DNA of 64,000 nt from Nocardia sp. CC227C. Its GTDB lineage: Bacteria; Actinomycetota; Actinomycetes; Mycobacteriales; Mycobacteriaceae. Below the pieces are notes generated by a model. It saw only the letters and a list, made by a program, of their open reading frames with translations, was not told the origin of the DNA and did not search any database. The DNA lies in the NCBI RefSeq assembly GCF_030767025.1, contig NZ_JASITE010000006.1, forward strand, positions 248,001 through 312,000. Reading direction: 5' to 3'. How positions within the stretch are numbered: the stretch's first letter is position 1; each line of letters starts with the position of its first letter. Shown here piece after piece: positions 8,462 through 16,862 of the stretch. The translations under genes were made by a program, and so were the position numbers.

Positions 8462-9455
8462 TCAGTCGTCAGTCATGCGGAGGACGACTTTTCCGACCGC
8501 TTCGCCCGATCGCAGGCGATCGGCGGCTTGCCGAAACTCTGCCAGCGCCACGGTGCGGTCGATCACCGGCCGGATCTGTCCGCGGGCGACGGCCGGGATC
8601 ACCTCGGGCAGGAGCGCGGCGATGACGTCGGCCATCTCGTGATCGCGGGTGAAGCCGAACGAGACCCCGTGCACGGTGAGGTGGCGGTAGGACAGGGCGT
8701 CGAGGTCGACGGTGGCCGCCGGACCGGCGAGGCGGCCGATGTTGACGACGTGACCATCGATCTTTGTCGCGGGCAAGCACTGGGCGAAGGCCTGGCCCCC
8801 GATGTGATCGAGCACCACATCGACACCCTGATTGTCGGTGGCGTCCAGGGCCGTTCGGGTGAGGTCCTGTTCGTCGGTGACGATCACCGTGTCGACCCCC
8901 GCCTGTTCCAGCAGTTCGCGTTTGGCGGCGGTCCGCGTGGTGCCGATGACCGGCGTGGCACCGAGAGCTTTGGCCAGTTGGACACCGATGAGTCCGATGC
9001 CGGTGGACGCGCCCGTGATGAGTACGCTCTGCCCGCCGGCGAATCCGGCGACGGTGAGCACGCCGTGTTCGGTGAGCAACCCGGTCGGCAGCGCGCAGGC
9101 CACGGCAGGATCGAGACCGTCGGGGCGGGGGGAGGACGAAGCGTTGATCGGCGACCACATAGTCGGCGAACGACGACGGAATCGACCCCATCACCTGATC
9201 GCCGACCTGCCAGCCGTGCACGCCGTCGCCGACCGCGACCACGTCACCGGCGTATTCGAATCCGGCGATGAACTCGTTGCCGTGTCCGCCATGGGTGGGG
9301 TCGGCCGCGGCGAGCATCGGCAGATCGGCATTGTTGGTGGCCGCGGCTCGGTTGCGGATCAGGAGCTGACCCGGTCCCGGCTGCGGGCACGGGACTTCCC
9401 GCAGCACCCAGTCGGGGCCGACTCCGGAAACGAGTGCGCGCATCGTGTCGGTCAA
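8462..9455 (-). pseudogene. Zinc-less quinone oxidoreductase (MDR), frameshifted
   Basis: The protein is split across two frames. The N-terminal ~110 residues (MTDTMRALVSGVGPDWVLRE to DQRFVLPPP, start 9455) and the C-terminal ~220 residues (RPDGLDPAVACALPTGLL to the stop at 8462) join in a run of six C's (reverse strand) near 9126-9131. Together they make a normal ~330-residue quinone oxidoreductase with the dinucleotide motif GASTGIGLIGVQLAKALG. These enzymes reduce quinones or enones with NADPH and lack the structural zinc lobe. The frameshift sits in a homopolymer, so either a true inactivating mutation or a sequencing error is possible. Confidence 0.75.
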
Positions 9456-9529
9456 TCGTGCTCCTGGGTCGGCGGTGCGGCAGAGCTCGGGCCGGGATGA
9501 GGTCGGTGCTCACCCCGGCCGGGTTCCGC

Positions 9530-10429
9530 TCAGTTGAACAGGTCGAGCAATGAACCCTCGTTCTCGCTGCCGATGATGCCGACCGGCTTGCTGCTGGCAT
9601 TGTCGAGGATCGCGTCGAGGTTCGCCTGAATGTCCTCCGGCGTGGCCTCTGGGTTCGTATAACCGGCGTTCATCGTGAGGGCGAAGCGCTGCATCAGACC
9701 GCCCTGGCTGAGGAGCGTCTCACCGGTGATGGAACAGTCCTCGTGCGCGAGGAAGGCGACCGTCGGGGAGACCATGTCGGTGGTCATCGTCTGCTCGAGC
9801 TTCTGCTTCAGCTCGTCGGGGATCTCCGCCTCGGCCGCCATACGGGTATAGGCGGTAGGGGCGATCGCGTTCACGCGGATGCCGTCTTTGAGTGCCTCCA
9901 TGGCGAGCGTGCGGGTGAACGAGAAAACGGCACCCTTCGAGGCGACATAGGCGCTCTGCTGTTCGAAGCCGACCAGTGTCGGCGAAGCGGTGTTGACCAC
10001 CCGGCCCGCGCCCGAGGCGATGAGATGCGGCCACGCGGCGGCCGTCACGGCCGCGGTGCCGAGGAAGTTGACCTCGATGTGCTGGCGGATGCCGTCGATC
10101 GCATCCGGACCGAAGGGCGTCATGTGGTTGATGCCCGCATTGTTCACGACGATGTCGAGACGTCCGAACGCATCGATCGCGGTCCGCACGATCGCCTCCG
10201 CGCCGGTGGTCACGCTGTCGTAGTTCGCCACGGCCTTTCCGCCCGCCGCGATGATCTCCGAGACCGCATGGTCGGCGGGGGAGGTGTCGGACCCCTGCCC
10301 GGCAGCAGAGGATCCGAAGTCGTTGACGACGACCGAGGCTCCCCGTGCGGCAAGCAGCAGCGCGTGCGAACGGCCGAGCCCCCGGCCGCCGCCCGTGACG
10401 ATGGCGACCTTCCCGTCGAAACGCAACAT
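9530..10429 (-). CDS. SDR-family oxidoreductase
   Basis: A 299-residue short-chain dehydrogenase/reductase. It has the cofactor motif TGGGRGLGRSHA, the NNAG motif in VVNNAGINHM, and the catalytic Tyr and Lys in YVASK. It resembles the 3-oxoacyl / 17-beta-hydroxysteroid type with an extended C-terminus. The ATG at 10429 is chosen because AGGGAAG precedes it; a longer frame to 10492 lacks a site and adds non-family residues. An AT-rich inverted repeat lies about 75 bp upstream and is the likely control site. The substrate, probably a hydroxyacyl or sterol-type alcohol, is not readable. Confidence 0.85.
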   Translation of the reverse strand: MLRFDGKVAIVTGGGRGLGRSHALLLAARGASVVVNDFGSSAAGQGSDTSPADHAVSEIIAAGGKAVANYDSVTTGAEAIVRTAIDAFGRLDIVVNNAGINHMTPFGPDAIDGIRQHIEVNFLGTAAVTAAAWPHLIASGAGRVVNTASPTLVGFEQQSAYVASKGAVFSFTRTLAMEALKDGIRVNAIAPTAYTRMAAEAEIPDELKQKLEQTMTTDMVSPTVAFLAHEDCSITGETLLSQGGLMQRFALTMNAGYTNPEATPEDIQANLDAILDNASSKPVGIIGSENEGSLLDLFN

Positions 10430-10502
10430 GGTCTCTCGCTTCCCTCCATGCCAGGCATGGACGCAGATCGACGGGACCCAGGGCGGTCCCATCGAGTTCT
10501 AA

Positions 10503-10523
10503 ATATAATATTTAATAGTATAT
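10503..10523. promoter_or_regulatory. AT-rich 21-bp inverted repeat, probable operator of the SDR gene
   Basis: The half-sites ATATAATATT and AATAGTATAT flank a central T and match as an inverted repeat at 9 of 10 positions. The block has only one G/C base in 21, in DNA otherwise near 70% GC. It lies between the SDR start and a gene-poor stretch, where a promoter and repressor site are expected. The cognate regulator is not in sight. Confidence 0.5.
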
Positions 10524-11102
10524 GTCCGTGAGGGCACGTAGGCGCAAGGGATCCGCTGAATTCGGTCGACAGACCACCCCGGACGGGCGAGCACTGGCCA
10601 TCAGGGTCGAAACCGAGGACGAAGACAGGACTGGGTGACAAAACCTCGTCGACGGTGTTCGTTGGCTGATCATGGTTCGGTGAACAAGGGGTTTTCCCGC
10701 GAAATCTCGGGCGAGCGGCTGTACGCTCCTGCGAACCTCCGACTGGGTCGACCCGGAATTGGGTGAGGGCCATGGGTTTCCCGACGACTGGCTCGACGAA
10801 TTGTCTCAGCAGGAACTGTTGGACAAGGTCGGTGCATGCCGCCTCGAGCTCGGCACGTTTCCACGCGCGCAGGGTGGCCTAGCGAGGGTTGTCGGCGGTG
10901 GACTCGATCAGTTGACGTCCGCCGCGGTAGGGAGGTCCCATGATCCGCTGATGTCGTTCGGTTTCTCGAGGATCTCTCAGATTGACCCGTGTTGAACCCC
11001 CACGGGCTCCTGCCTGCGGTTTACGACTCACCCGACTCGGCTAGCCTCAGTGACACCCGGCTATTTGCGCAGGTCAGAGGGTTAATGCAATGAAAAGCGT
11101 TG
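10524..11102. other. Gene-poor stretch, possible decayed coding sequence
   Basis: No convincing intact gene. A forward frame at 10759-10995 (78 residues, no recognisable motif) and reverse frames are open. On the reverse strand, 10990-10760 reads as protein-like sequence but is interrupted by a TAG near 10881, as expected of an old pseudogene. No family could be assigned. Confidence 0.3.
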
Positions 11103-11187
11103 TGTCCGGAGGGGGACTTGAACCCCCACGCCCTAATACGGGCACTAGCACCTCAAGCTAGCGCGTCTGCCATTCCGCCACCCGGAC
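11103..11187 (-). tRNA. tRNA-Leu (anticodon GAG)
   Basis: The 85-nt reverse-strand sequence folds as a class II tRNA. The acceptor arm GTCCGGG pairs with TCCGGAC (one G-T). The anticodon stem CTAGC/GCTAG encloses the loop TTGAGGT, giving GAG. The long variable arm GTGCCCGTATTAGGGC and the T-arm GGGGGTTCAAGTCCCCC are present. The CCA end is not encoded. It reads CUC/CUU leucine codons. No integrase or attachment duplicate is adjacent. Confidence 0.95.
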
Positions 11188-11381
11188 CGGTGGTGCCCAG
11201 CAAGGTTATCGGATCGGATCGTTTGCACCAAATCGGCCCCGAGCGGGGCGTGTGCGTCCGGTGGAGCAGGGATCGGGAGTGGTTGCCGCCGGGTCGGATT
11301 GCGTGGCGACCGGGCGGCCCCCCGAGGCTGACGGTATTGGTGGCGAGAGGTCGCCACCATCCGTCCGGTTGACGCCGGGCG

Positions 11382-11696
11382 TCAGCTGTTGAGCGCCTCC
11401 AGCAGCGCGGCGCGCTGGCGCGAGCCCAGACCGCCGATGCGGCGGTCGGCCGGGATCTCGGCCTCGTCCATCAGCTTGGCCGCCTTGACCGGGCCGATGC
11501 CCGGCAGCGCCTTGATGACGGCGGCGACCTTGGTCTTCTTCACCAGGTCTTCCTTGTCGGCACGCTTGAGTACTTCGGCCAGGCTGACCGAGCCCTTCTT
11601 GACCTGCGCGATGAGCTCCGAACGAGCCTTGCGAACAGCGGCGGCCTTGGCCAGCGCCTCGGAGCGTTGTTCGGGGGTCATGGTAGGCAGAGCCAT
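11382..11696 (-). CDS. mihF: Integration host factor, actinobacterial type (mIHF)
   Basis: A 104-residue nucleoid-associated protein that bends DNA and affects replication and global transcription. It matches the actinobacterial mIHF family along its length: MALPTMTPEQRSEALAKAA at the N-terminus, then KVAAVIKALPGIGPVKAAKL, the helix-two-turn-helix DNA-binding core, then RIGGLGSRQRAALLEAL. An AAAGGGA site precedes the start. Elsewhere mihF usually sits beside gmk; here the neighbours are tRNA-Leu and an intergenic region, so it may be an additional copy or a relocated one. Confidence 0.93.
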   Translation of the reverse strand: MALPTMTPEQRSEALAKAAAVRKARSELIAQVKKGSVSLAEVLKRADKEDLVKKTKVAAVIKALPGIGPVKAAKLMDEAEIPADRRIGGLGSRQRAALLEALNS

Positions 11697-12074
11697 ATGT
11701 AGTTCCCTTTCACTCGTCGCTGGTACGTCGGCGTCGATTCAACATCACGACTGGCCGGGCGCAAGTTCGACACACCGCGCGGACCTGGGAGTCTCGTATG
11801 GGTGTGTCGATGCCGGTGTGACGGCGGGGACGGCGCGGGGCGGCATTTCATGTGGGGTTGACGCGAATTCGACGGGTCCACATGATCACCGAAAAGCACA
11901 GGGGTAACTGACATTTCGCTGATCACCGCCCCGACCTCGACCGACCCTCCGGGCCGCCCGGACAGGCGACCAGCCGTTTGCCGGCAAGTCGTCCTGGCAA
12001 ATGCGGGACATACCGGCGGGCGCTGGTACTACGGTGTGCCGGTATCGCGACGAGCACCGGCGGAAGGCGGGCGC
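11697..12074. other. Divergent intergenic region, no gene seen
   Basis: 378 bp between the divergent mihF and Sel1-like genes. It should contain both promoters. No convincing small gene or strong hairpin was found. Confidence 0.4.
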
Positions 12075-12920
12075 ATGAGCAGGTCGTATCCGTACGCCGA
12101 GTGGGGAACCACGGCGCCACCCCTCGCGGACCGATATGACAGCGCCGAGCCCCTGGCGTGGAACGGCCGCACCGTGTACCCGGTGCACAGCGAACCGCTC
12201 GACACCGATCCGTGCATCGTGACGCTCACGCTCCGCTCGGCCGCACCACCGGAGGGCGTGCACAGCCTCGGCGTCGGCCTGTCCGTGACCGGCGGCCACG
12301 TCGCGCTGGACGGGCGGCAACTGCTCGGCGTCGACGTGTGGAGCGACGCCATGACCGGCGGAGTCGCGCTGCGGCTGTGCCGGACCGGTGGCGCGGGCTC
12401 GTTCTCGCTCACGCCCGTCTGGGTCGACGACACCGACACCACTGTGTCCTGGACCGGCAACTACGGCATGCTCGTCGAACGCACGCCCGCCGCCACGGTG
12501 CTCCACTGCAGTACCGGCGTCGGCGCGCCGAACTTCGCCGAACTCGTCGTGGAACTGTGCACCGGCACCGCCGCCGCCCTCCCCGAACCCCGACCGGCCA
12601 CCGACGCCGGACGCTACCGCGACGCCCTCTACGACCTGGGCGTGGCCATGCACGGGCGCGGCGAAGAGGAACAGGCGTGCCACCTGTGGATGCAGGCCGC
12701 CGGATTCGGCCACATCGGCGCTGCCTGGGACCTCGGCGTCGTCCGCTACCGCCGCGGCGAATACGCCGACGCCGCGCACTGGTGGCGCATGGCCGCCGAC
12801 CACGGCGACACCCGCGCCATGAGCGGACTCGCCGAAGCACTGGAGCGGATGGGCAACACCAGCGAGGCCCGCGTCTGGCGCGCCGCCTGCGCATCCGAAG
12901 CCCCGGACCGCCGCCCGTGA
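12075..12920 (+). CDS. Sel1/TPR-repeat protein of unknown function
   Basis: 281 residues from ATG 12075, which has GGAAGG 8-13 bp upstream; an alternative start at 12036 lacks a site. Residues 1 to ~175 form an acidic, beta-rich region with no family recognised. The C-terminal ~90 residues contain two Sel1-like repeats (ALYDLGVAMHGRGEEEQA; AAWDLGVVRYRRGEYADA) plus a third, DTRAMSGLAEALERMG. Such repeats usually mediate protein-protein contacts. No signal peptide or membrane segment, so cytoplasmic. Specific role unknown. Confidence 0.7.
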   Translation: MSRSYPYAEWGTTAPPLADRYDSAEPLAWNGRTVYPVHSEPLDTDPCIVTLTLRSAAPPEGVHSLGVGLSVTGGHVALDGRQLLGVDVWSDAMTGGVALRLCRTGGAGSFSLTPVWVDDTDTTVSWTGNYGMLVERTPAATVLHCSTGVGAPNFAELVVELCTGTAAALPEPRPATDAGRYRDALYDLGVAMHGRGEEEQACHLWMQAAGFGHIGAAWDLGVVRYRRGEYADAAHWWRMAADHGDTRAMSGLAEALERMGNTSEARVWRAACASEAPDRRP

Positions 12921-13026
12921 ACCGGCGCACCGCGCGGCGTGCGCGCACGGGCGGGGCGGTGCGTTTACGCTGGCGGGCGACCGCGGCGGGACCCCCACCG
13001 CCGCGCGGTGAACCAGAGGAACGAAC

Positions 13027-13341
13027 ATGAAGACCACGACGACGGCCGCCGCGGCGGCCCTCGTTCTCGGCGTCACCCTGCTCAGCGGCTGCTCCGACGT
13101 CGAACGAGCCCTCAACAAGGGCGGCGAGACCAAGTGCAGCGACTATCTCGCCCAGGACGCCGACACCCAGCGCGTGACCGTCACCAAATTCATCAAACAG
13201 CAGACCAAGACCGAGAACGAGCCCACCGGCACCTCGGTCGACTTCACCATGGCGGCCGTGCAGGCCCTGTGCTCGGTGCAGGCCAACGCCGACACCCCGA
13301 TCAAGAACGCCGATATCGCGGGGATCTTCTTCAACAAATGA
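13027..13341 (+). CDS. Small secreted lipoprotein
   Basis: A 104-residue protein with a lipoprotein signal peptide: KTTTT, a hydrophobic stretch and lipobox LLSGC with acylated Cys near residue 22. The mature part is short and polar, with two further Cys that could form a disulfide. A GAGGAACG ribosome site precedes the ATG. It resembles small actinobacterial lipoproteins of unknown role anchored on the outer face of the membrane. A hairpin terminator follows directly. Confidence 0.75.
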   Translation: MKTTTTAAAAALVLGVTLLSGCSDVERALNKGGETKCSDYLAQDADTQRVTVTKFIKQQTKTENEPTGTSVDFTMAAVQALCSVQANADTPIKNADIAGIFFNK

Positions 13342-13555
13342 CCCGGTGCGGGCACGGGTGACCGTGCCCGGCTACACCAGCGGTGTGCGGCGGAGGACGA
13401 CGCCGCCCCGCCGCCGGGTCCGGTAGATGGCGGCCTTGCGGGGGGAGCCGCAGCAGACCGCGGACGATGCTGTCGAAGAGGTCCTGGCGTTTGCGGATCG
13501 GCCGCGGGCCGTCGGCGATCGGCGTTCCGCAGGGATTCTCGGACGGTGCGGTCAT
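13331..13555 (-). CDS. Possible small hypothetical protein
   Basis: A 74-residue reverse frame beginning MTAPSENPCGTPIADG, with AGGAG about 8 bp before the ATG at 13555. The Pro/Arg-rich C-terminus resembles translated GC-rich noise, and the end overlaps the lipoprotein tail and the hairpin. Listed only because of the ribosome site. Confidence 0.25.
   Translation of the reverse strand: MTAPSENPCGTPIADGPRPIRKRQDLFDSIVRGLLRLPPQGRHLPDPAAGRRRPPPHTAGVAGHGHPCPHRVIC
13349..13370 (+). terminator. Hairpin terminator after the lipoprotein
   Basis: The arms CGGGCACGG (13349-13357) and CCGTGCCCG (13362-13370) pair perfectly around GTGA, 8 bp after the lipoprotein stop. No U-tract, as is common in high-GC actinobacteria. 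Confidence 0.55.
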
Positions 13556-13707
13556 CGCCGCGCTCCTGTGCGAAATCGGTTCGGACGCAACCTGGTATCA
13601 CCCGGGTGGCCGGATCGTGCCGATGCGCGCAGCGATTGTCGGCACGATCGTTTTGTGATCAAGTAAGGGCACGGAGTGATCCGGTTCATCGGGGAACGGG
13701 GAATGAT

Positions 13708-13929
13708 ATGAGTGCCAGAGCCGAACTCGAGCGGGAATTGGGTGGGCCGCTGGCCTCGCTCGACGCCCTGTCCGAGGCGGAGATCGCCGATCTGCTGGAG
13801 CTGTTCAAGCAGGCGCAGCGGACCGAGCAGGCTGCCATGGTGGAGGCCGTCGACAAGACCGTCAGCGCCCTGCCGTGGCCGCTGAAGACCGCGGCCAAGA
13901 AGATCATGTTCGGAAATCGGTTGGGCTGA
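13708..13929 (+). CDS. Small helical protein coupled to the downstream unknown protein
   Basis: 73 residues, predicted mostly helical (LSEAEIADLLELFKQAQRTEQ), ending PLKTAAKKIMFGNRLG. The ATG at 13708 has GGGGAA upstream. Its TGA overlaps the ATG of the next gene by one base (TGATG), so the two are translationally coupled and probably work together. No family recognised. A truncated relic of the same gene precedes the downstream paralogue at 16803. Confidence 0.65.
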   Translation: MSARAELERELGGPLASLDALSEAEIADLLELFKQAQRTEQAAMVEAVDKTVSALPWPLKTAAKKIMFGNRLG

Positions 13930-15152
13930 TGAGCGATCTGGTCACCCGGGCGCAGACCATACTGCTGGCCCGGACCCTGCACGTCCCCGCGGAACGGTTG
14001 GCCCACCTGGAGAAGCTGGGCGCGCAGGGATTGCACGAACTGCAAGAACGCATGGCGCGCGTCATCTTCGAGCGGCACAATGCCACCTTCTCGAGGCTGA
14101 GCATGCTGGTACCGGTGGTGCCGCTGAGTATTTCCCTGCCCCTGGTGCAGCGGCTGGTGCCGCCGGTGATGGCCGGGCGCGCGGCGGGCGCGATCGGCGT
14201 GGACCACCCGCGCAAGGCGGTCGAGGCGCTCGGCATCCTCGACCCGGGCTACGCCGCCGACGGCGCGCCCTACATGGATCCGCACACGGTGGGACGGCTC
14301 GCCGATGTCGCGCCACCGCAGCCGGTGGTGCGCATCGTCAACGAGATCCTGCGGCGGCGCGACTATGTCACCGCCGGACCGTTCCTCGCCTACGCCACCC
14401 CGCAGCTGATCGAGGCGGTCGAGCACGGAGTGCACGATGACGAGGGGCTGATCCGCTCGGCGGCCTACTCGTATTCGGGGGAGAGCATCAGCGTCATCGT
14501 CCGGCATCTGCTGGCTGGCCCGACGGGCCGCATACCCCGGCTGATCCAGACGATCGTGAGCGGATCGGCCGAACTGCGGCTCGCGGCGCTGTCGGTGTTC
14601 GCGCGCACCGACTCCGATGTCATCGCGGCCATCGGCGATATCCTCTTCGATCTCGGCACGCCCGAGGAGATCGCGGACCTCGTCACCACCTTCGTGGAGG
14701 CCGAGGCGGTACCGGAGACACTGCGGTTCATCGCCCATCTGACCCCCACCGCCCTGGCGGTGCTGGCGGCCAACCCGATCATGCGGGACGCCGCCACCAT
14801 CGCGGCCGTCGTAGACGTGCTGGACGGGTGCGCCGAACACGATCAGTGGCGGGGCCTGCTGGCGCTGGCCGAACACGTCGAGCCGGATACCGCCCGCCGC
14901 ATCGGCACCCGGCTCGGCGACTTCGACGCCGCGACGCTCACCCGGCTCCCGGCCGTCACCGCCGCGACCGAGCTGTGGCCGCCGCTGCTGCGGGTACTGG
15001 CCGCCGCCGAGGCCAGCGCGCAGTCCCGCATCGGCGAAACCTGGTCGACGCTGCCGGAATCCGAACGCAGCGGACTCGAGCAGCGCATTCGCGCGCACGG
15101 GCTGGACGAGCCGCTCACGACACTGACCGCCACCCTGCACCTGGTGCACTGA
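13929..15152 (+). CDS. Unknown ~400-residue protein, paralogue A
   Basis: 407 residues beginning MSDLVTRAQTILLARTLHVP. It is about 60% identical by eye to the protein at 16859, with shared blocks ERLAHLEKLGAQ, VVRIVNEIL, RRRDYVTAGPFLAYATPQL, DDEGLIRSAAYSYSGE and ELRLAALSVFAR. The C-terminal half has repeated short helical units that look HEAT-like, but this is only an impression. A hydrophobic stretch near residues 55-80 (VPVVPLSISLPLVQRLV) could touch membrane. No enzyme motif seen. Coupled to the 73-residue gene upstream and closed by a strong terminator. Confidence 0.7.
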   Translation: MSDLVTRAQTILLARTLHVPAERLAHLEKLGAQGLHELQERMARVIFERHNATFSRLSMLVPVVPLSISLPLVQRLVPPVMAGRAAGAIGVDHPRKAVEALGILDPGYAADGAPYMDPHTVGRLADVAPPQPVVRIVNEILRRRDYVTAGPFLAYATPQLIEAVEHGVHDDEGLIRSAAYSYSGESISVIVRHLLAGPTGRIPRLIQTIVSGSAELRLAALSVFARTDSDVIAAIGDILFDLGTPEEIADLVTTFVEAEAVPETLRFIAHLTPTALAVLAANPIMRDAATIAAVVDVLDGCAEHDQWRGLLALAEHVEPDTARRIGTRLGDFDAATLTRLPAVTAATELWPPLLRVLAAAEASAQSRIGETWSTLPESERSGLEQRIRAHGLDEPLTTLTATLHLVH

Positions 15153-15191
15153 CGGTCCTGCGCCCGCGTCCGGTGCGGGTGGCAGGACCGT
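15152..15191. terminator. Strong nested hairpin between convergent genes
   Basis: The outer arms ACGGTCCTGC (15152-15161) and GCAGGACCGT (15182-15191) pair perfectly, and an inner GCCCGC/GCGGGT stem extends the structure. It begins on the last base of the stop codon of paralogue A and faces the convergent oxidoreductase gene. Confidence 0.65.
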
Positions 15192-15243
15192 TCGGCGGCT
15201 CGAGGGCGGTGCCGCAGCGCCGGTCGCTTCGGCGTCGGCGGCT

Positions 15244-16113
15244 TCAGCGCAGTTGGGTGATGGTGTGCTCGAAGGCGAGCGCGCCGTGCCCGTCGGCGAT
15301 CTGGCGGTCGATGAGGTTGCGCACCGGGGCGATGACATCCAGGGCCACACCGGCGTCGCGGCTGGCGCGGGCGATGGCGTCGACGGCGGCCTTCTGAAAG
15401 GCCAGCTGCTGGACATCGGCGCGGAAGTCGCCGGAGTCGATGGTCCGGCCGAACTCCGGCAGCCCGTGCGCCATGGCGGTCAGCCATGCCTGGGCGCGGT
15501 GGCCGAACTCCTCGGCGGACACGCCCGCCGAGCCGACCATGGCCGCGGCGTGGAAGAAACCGCCGAACATCGCGTACATATTGGCAAGTAGGGCGAAGTC
15601 GAACAGCGCCGCCATACCGGCGTCGGTGCCGAAGTACTCGACGGAGCCGAACAGTTCCAAGGTCTCGCGATGGCGGTCGAACACCGCCTGCGACCCGCTG
15701 TAGAGCAGTGCCGACCCCGGCTGGCCGATCATGGGCGGAATCGCCATGATGCCGCCGTCGAGGAAGTCGATGCCGTGCGCGGCCGCCCACCGCGCCAGTT
15801 CCCGCGACTGCGCCGGTGCGGTGCTGGTGAGGTTGACCAGCTGCTTGCCGCGCAGTTCGGCCACCACCGGATCGAGCTGTTCGTGCACCGAGGCGTGATC
15901 GAGCAGGACCGCGATGATCACCTCACCGGCCCGCACCGCCTCCCGGACCGACGCCGCCTCGGTCGCGCCCCGGGCCACGAGATCGGTGGCCTTGCCCGCG
16001 CTGCGGTTCCACACCGTGGTGGTCCGCCCGCCCTTCAGCAGGGCCGCGGCCAGGGCCGAGCCCATGGCACCGAGGCCGAGAACGGTGACCGGGGTGTGCT
16101 GGTTGTCCGCCAT
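15244..16113 (-). CDS. NAD(P)-dependent oxidoreductase, imine-reductase / beta-hydroxyacid-dehydrogenase-like
   Basis: 289 residues from ATG 16113 with AAGGAG upstream. The N-terminal Rossmann domain has VTVLGLGAMGSALAAALL. The C-terminal helical domain fits the 6-phosphogluconate-dehydrogenase-like fold used by imine reductases (DFLDGGIMAIPPMIGQPGS). The classical catalytic Lys of hydroxyacid dehydrogenases is not obvious, which favours the imine-reductase-like branch. It is divergent from an HxlR regulator across 139 bp containing a perfect operator palindrome, a common arrangement in which the regulator controls its neighbour. Substrate unknown. Confidence 0.82.
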   Translation of the reverse strand: MADNQHTPVTVLGLGAMGSALAAALLKGGRTTTVWNRSAGKATDLVARGATEAASVREAVRAGEVIIAVLLDHASVHEQLDPVVAELRGKQLVNLTSTAPAQSRELARWAAAHGIDFLDGGIMAIPPMIGQPGSALLYSGSQAVFDRHRETLELFGSVEYFGTDAGMAALFDFALLANMYAMFGGFFHAAAMVGSAGVSAEEFGHRAQAWLTAMAHGLPEFGRTIDSGDFRADVQQLAFQKAAVDAIARASRDAGVALDVIAPVRNLIDRQIADGHGALAFEHTITQLR

Positions 16114-16212
16114 CGCGGGTCTCCTTACTAGATTCGAGTGTGCTTGTCGGCGCGCCGGAATCCAGAGTGCTCCCGCCCGCGTCGGCCCACAAGAACGCAC
16201 TATTCGGTCAGG

Positions 16213-16232
16213 CACCTACCTCCAGGTAGGTG
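16213..16232. promoter_or_regulatory. Palindromic operator in the HxlR/oxidoreductase divergent promoter
   Basis: CACCTACCT (16213-16221) and AGGTAGGTG (16224-16232) are exact reverse complements around CC. A further half-like element GAGGTAG follows at 16235-16241. It lies 20 bp upstream of the HxlR start and 100 bp upstream of the divergent oxidoreductase, as expected for autoregulation plus control of the neighbour. Confidence 0.6.
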
Positions 16233-16252
16233 ACGAGGTAGCGAGGCCAGGC

Positions 16253-16612
16253 ATGGGTGAAAAGAGATCCGGACCATACTTCTGCGGTATCGACGCCGCC
16301 ATGGACGTGGTCGGCGGCAAGTGGAAATCGCTCATTCTGTGGGAGCTCGCGGAATACGGGACCCGGCGTTTCGGCGAGCTACGGCGCGGGCTGCCCGGCG
16401 TCTCGGAGAAGATGCTCGGCCAGCAGCTGCGTGAGATGGAGGAGGACGGGCTGATCCACCGCGAGGTGTTCGCGGAGATCCCGCCCCGCGTCGAGTACAC
16501 CCTCACCGCCGAAGGCACCGCCCTCAATACGGCGCTGGGTCCGCTCGCAGACTGGGGCCGCCGCCGCATCGACCGCATCGGCGCGGATCGTGTACCGCAT
16601 CTGGCGTCCTGA
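16253..16612 (+). CDS. HxlR-family transcriptional regulator
   Basis: 119 residues with the HxlR winged helix: CGIDAAMDVVGGKWKSLILW, FGELRRGLPGVSEKMLGQQL, LREMEEDGLIHREVFAEIPP and RVEYTLTAEG. The N-terminal Cys at about residue 11 is typical of HxlR members, some of which sense aldehydes or redox state through it. The start ATG 16253 begins directly at the conserved domain. It probably represses the divergent oxidoreductase through the palindrome at 16213. Confidence 0.9.
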   Translation: MGEKRSGPYFCGIDAAMDVVGGKWKSLILWELAEYGTRRFGELRRGLPGVSEKMLGQQLREMEEDGLIHREVFAEIPPRVEYTLTAEGTALNTALGPLADWGRRRIDRIGADRVPHLAS

Positions 16613-16802
16613 CCCCGCTTTCCGGGCGGTATCGGCGGGCACTCGTCGCCGGTCCGCGGTCGGCACGTCGCAGCGGGACCAAACGGGCGGATAGTGATGA
16701 ATGCCAAGTCTGGGCGGTTTGAGCCTTTTCGGCGGCGGGCGGATCTATGATCGGGCCGTTGCCGACGGGAACCGACCCAGACGGTCGGAGGACGGGGAAA
16801 CG

Positions 16803-16862
16803 ATGTCCGCCACAGTCGAATTCGACCGACGCCGATTACGTACGACCCGGACGGGCCTATGA
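16803..16862 (+). pseudogene. Truncated relic of the 73-residue coupled gene
   Basis: A 19-codon frame, MSATVEFDRRRLRTTRTGL, ends with a TGA that overlaps the ATG of paralogue B (ATGA). Its leader (ACGGGGAAACGATG) resembles that of the intact gene at 13708 (ACGGGGAATGATATG), and both proteins start MSA. This suggests the small companion gene was lost from the second copy, leaving its start and the coupling junction. Confidence 0.4.

Noticed and set aside
10759..10995. Forward 78-residue protein
   Set aside because: No ribosome site or similarity, and the better protein-like signal is on the other strand, where it is interrupted.
11103..11187. tRNA-Leu as an integration site of a mobile element
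   Set aside because: No integrase, no duplicated tRNA 3' end and no element boundary found nearby.
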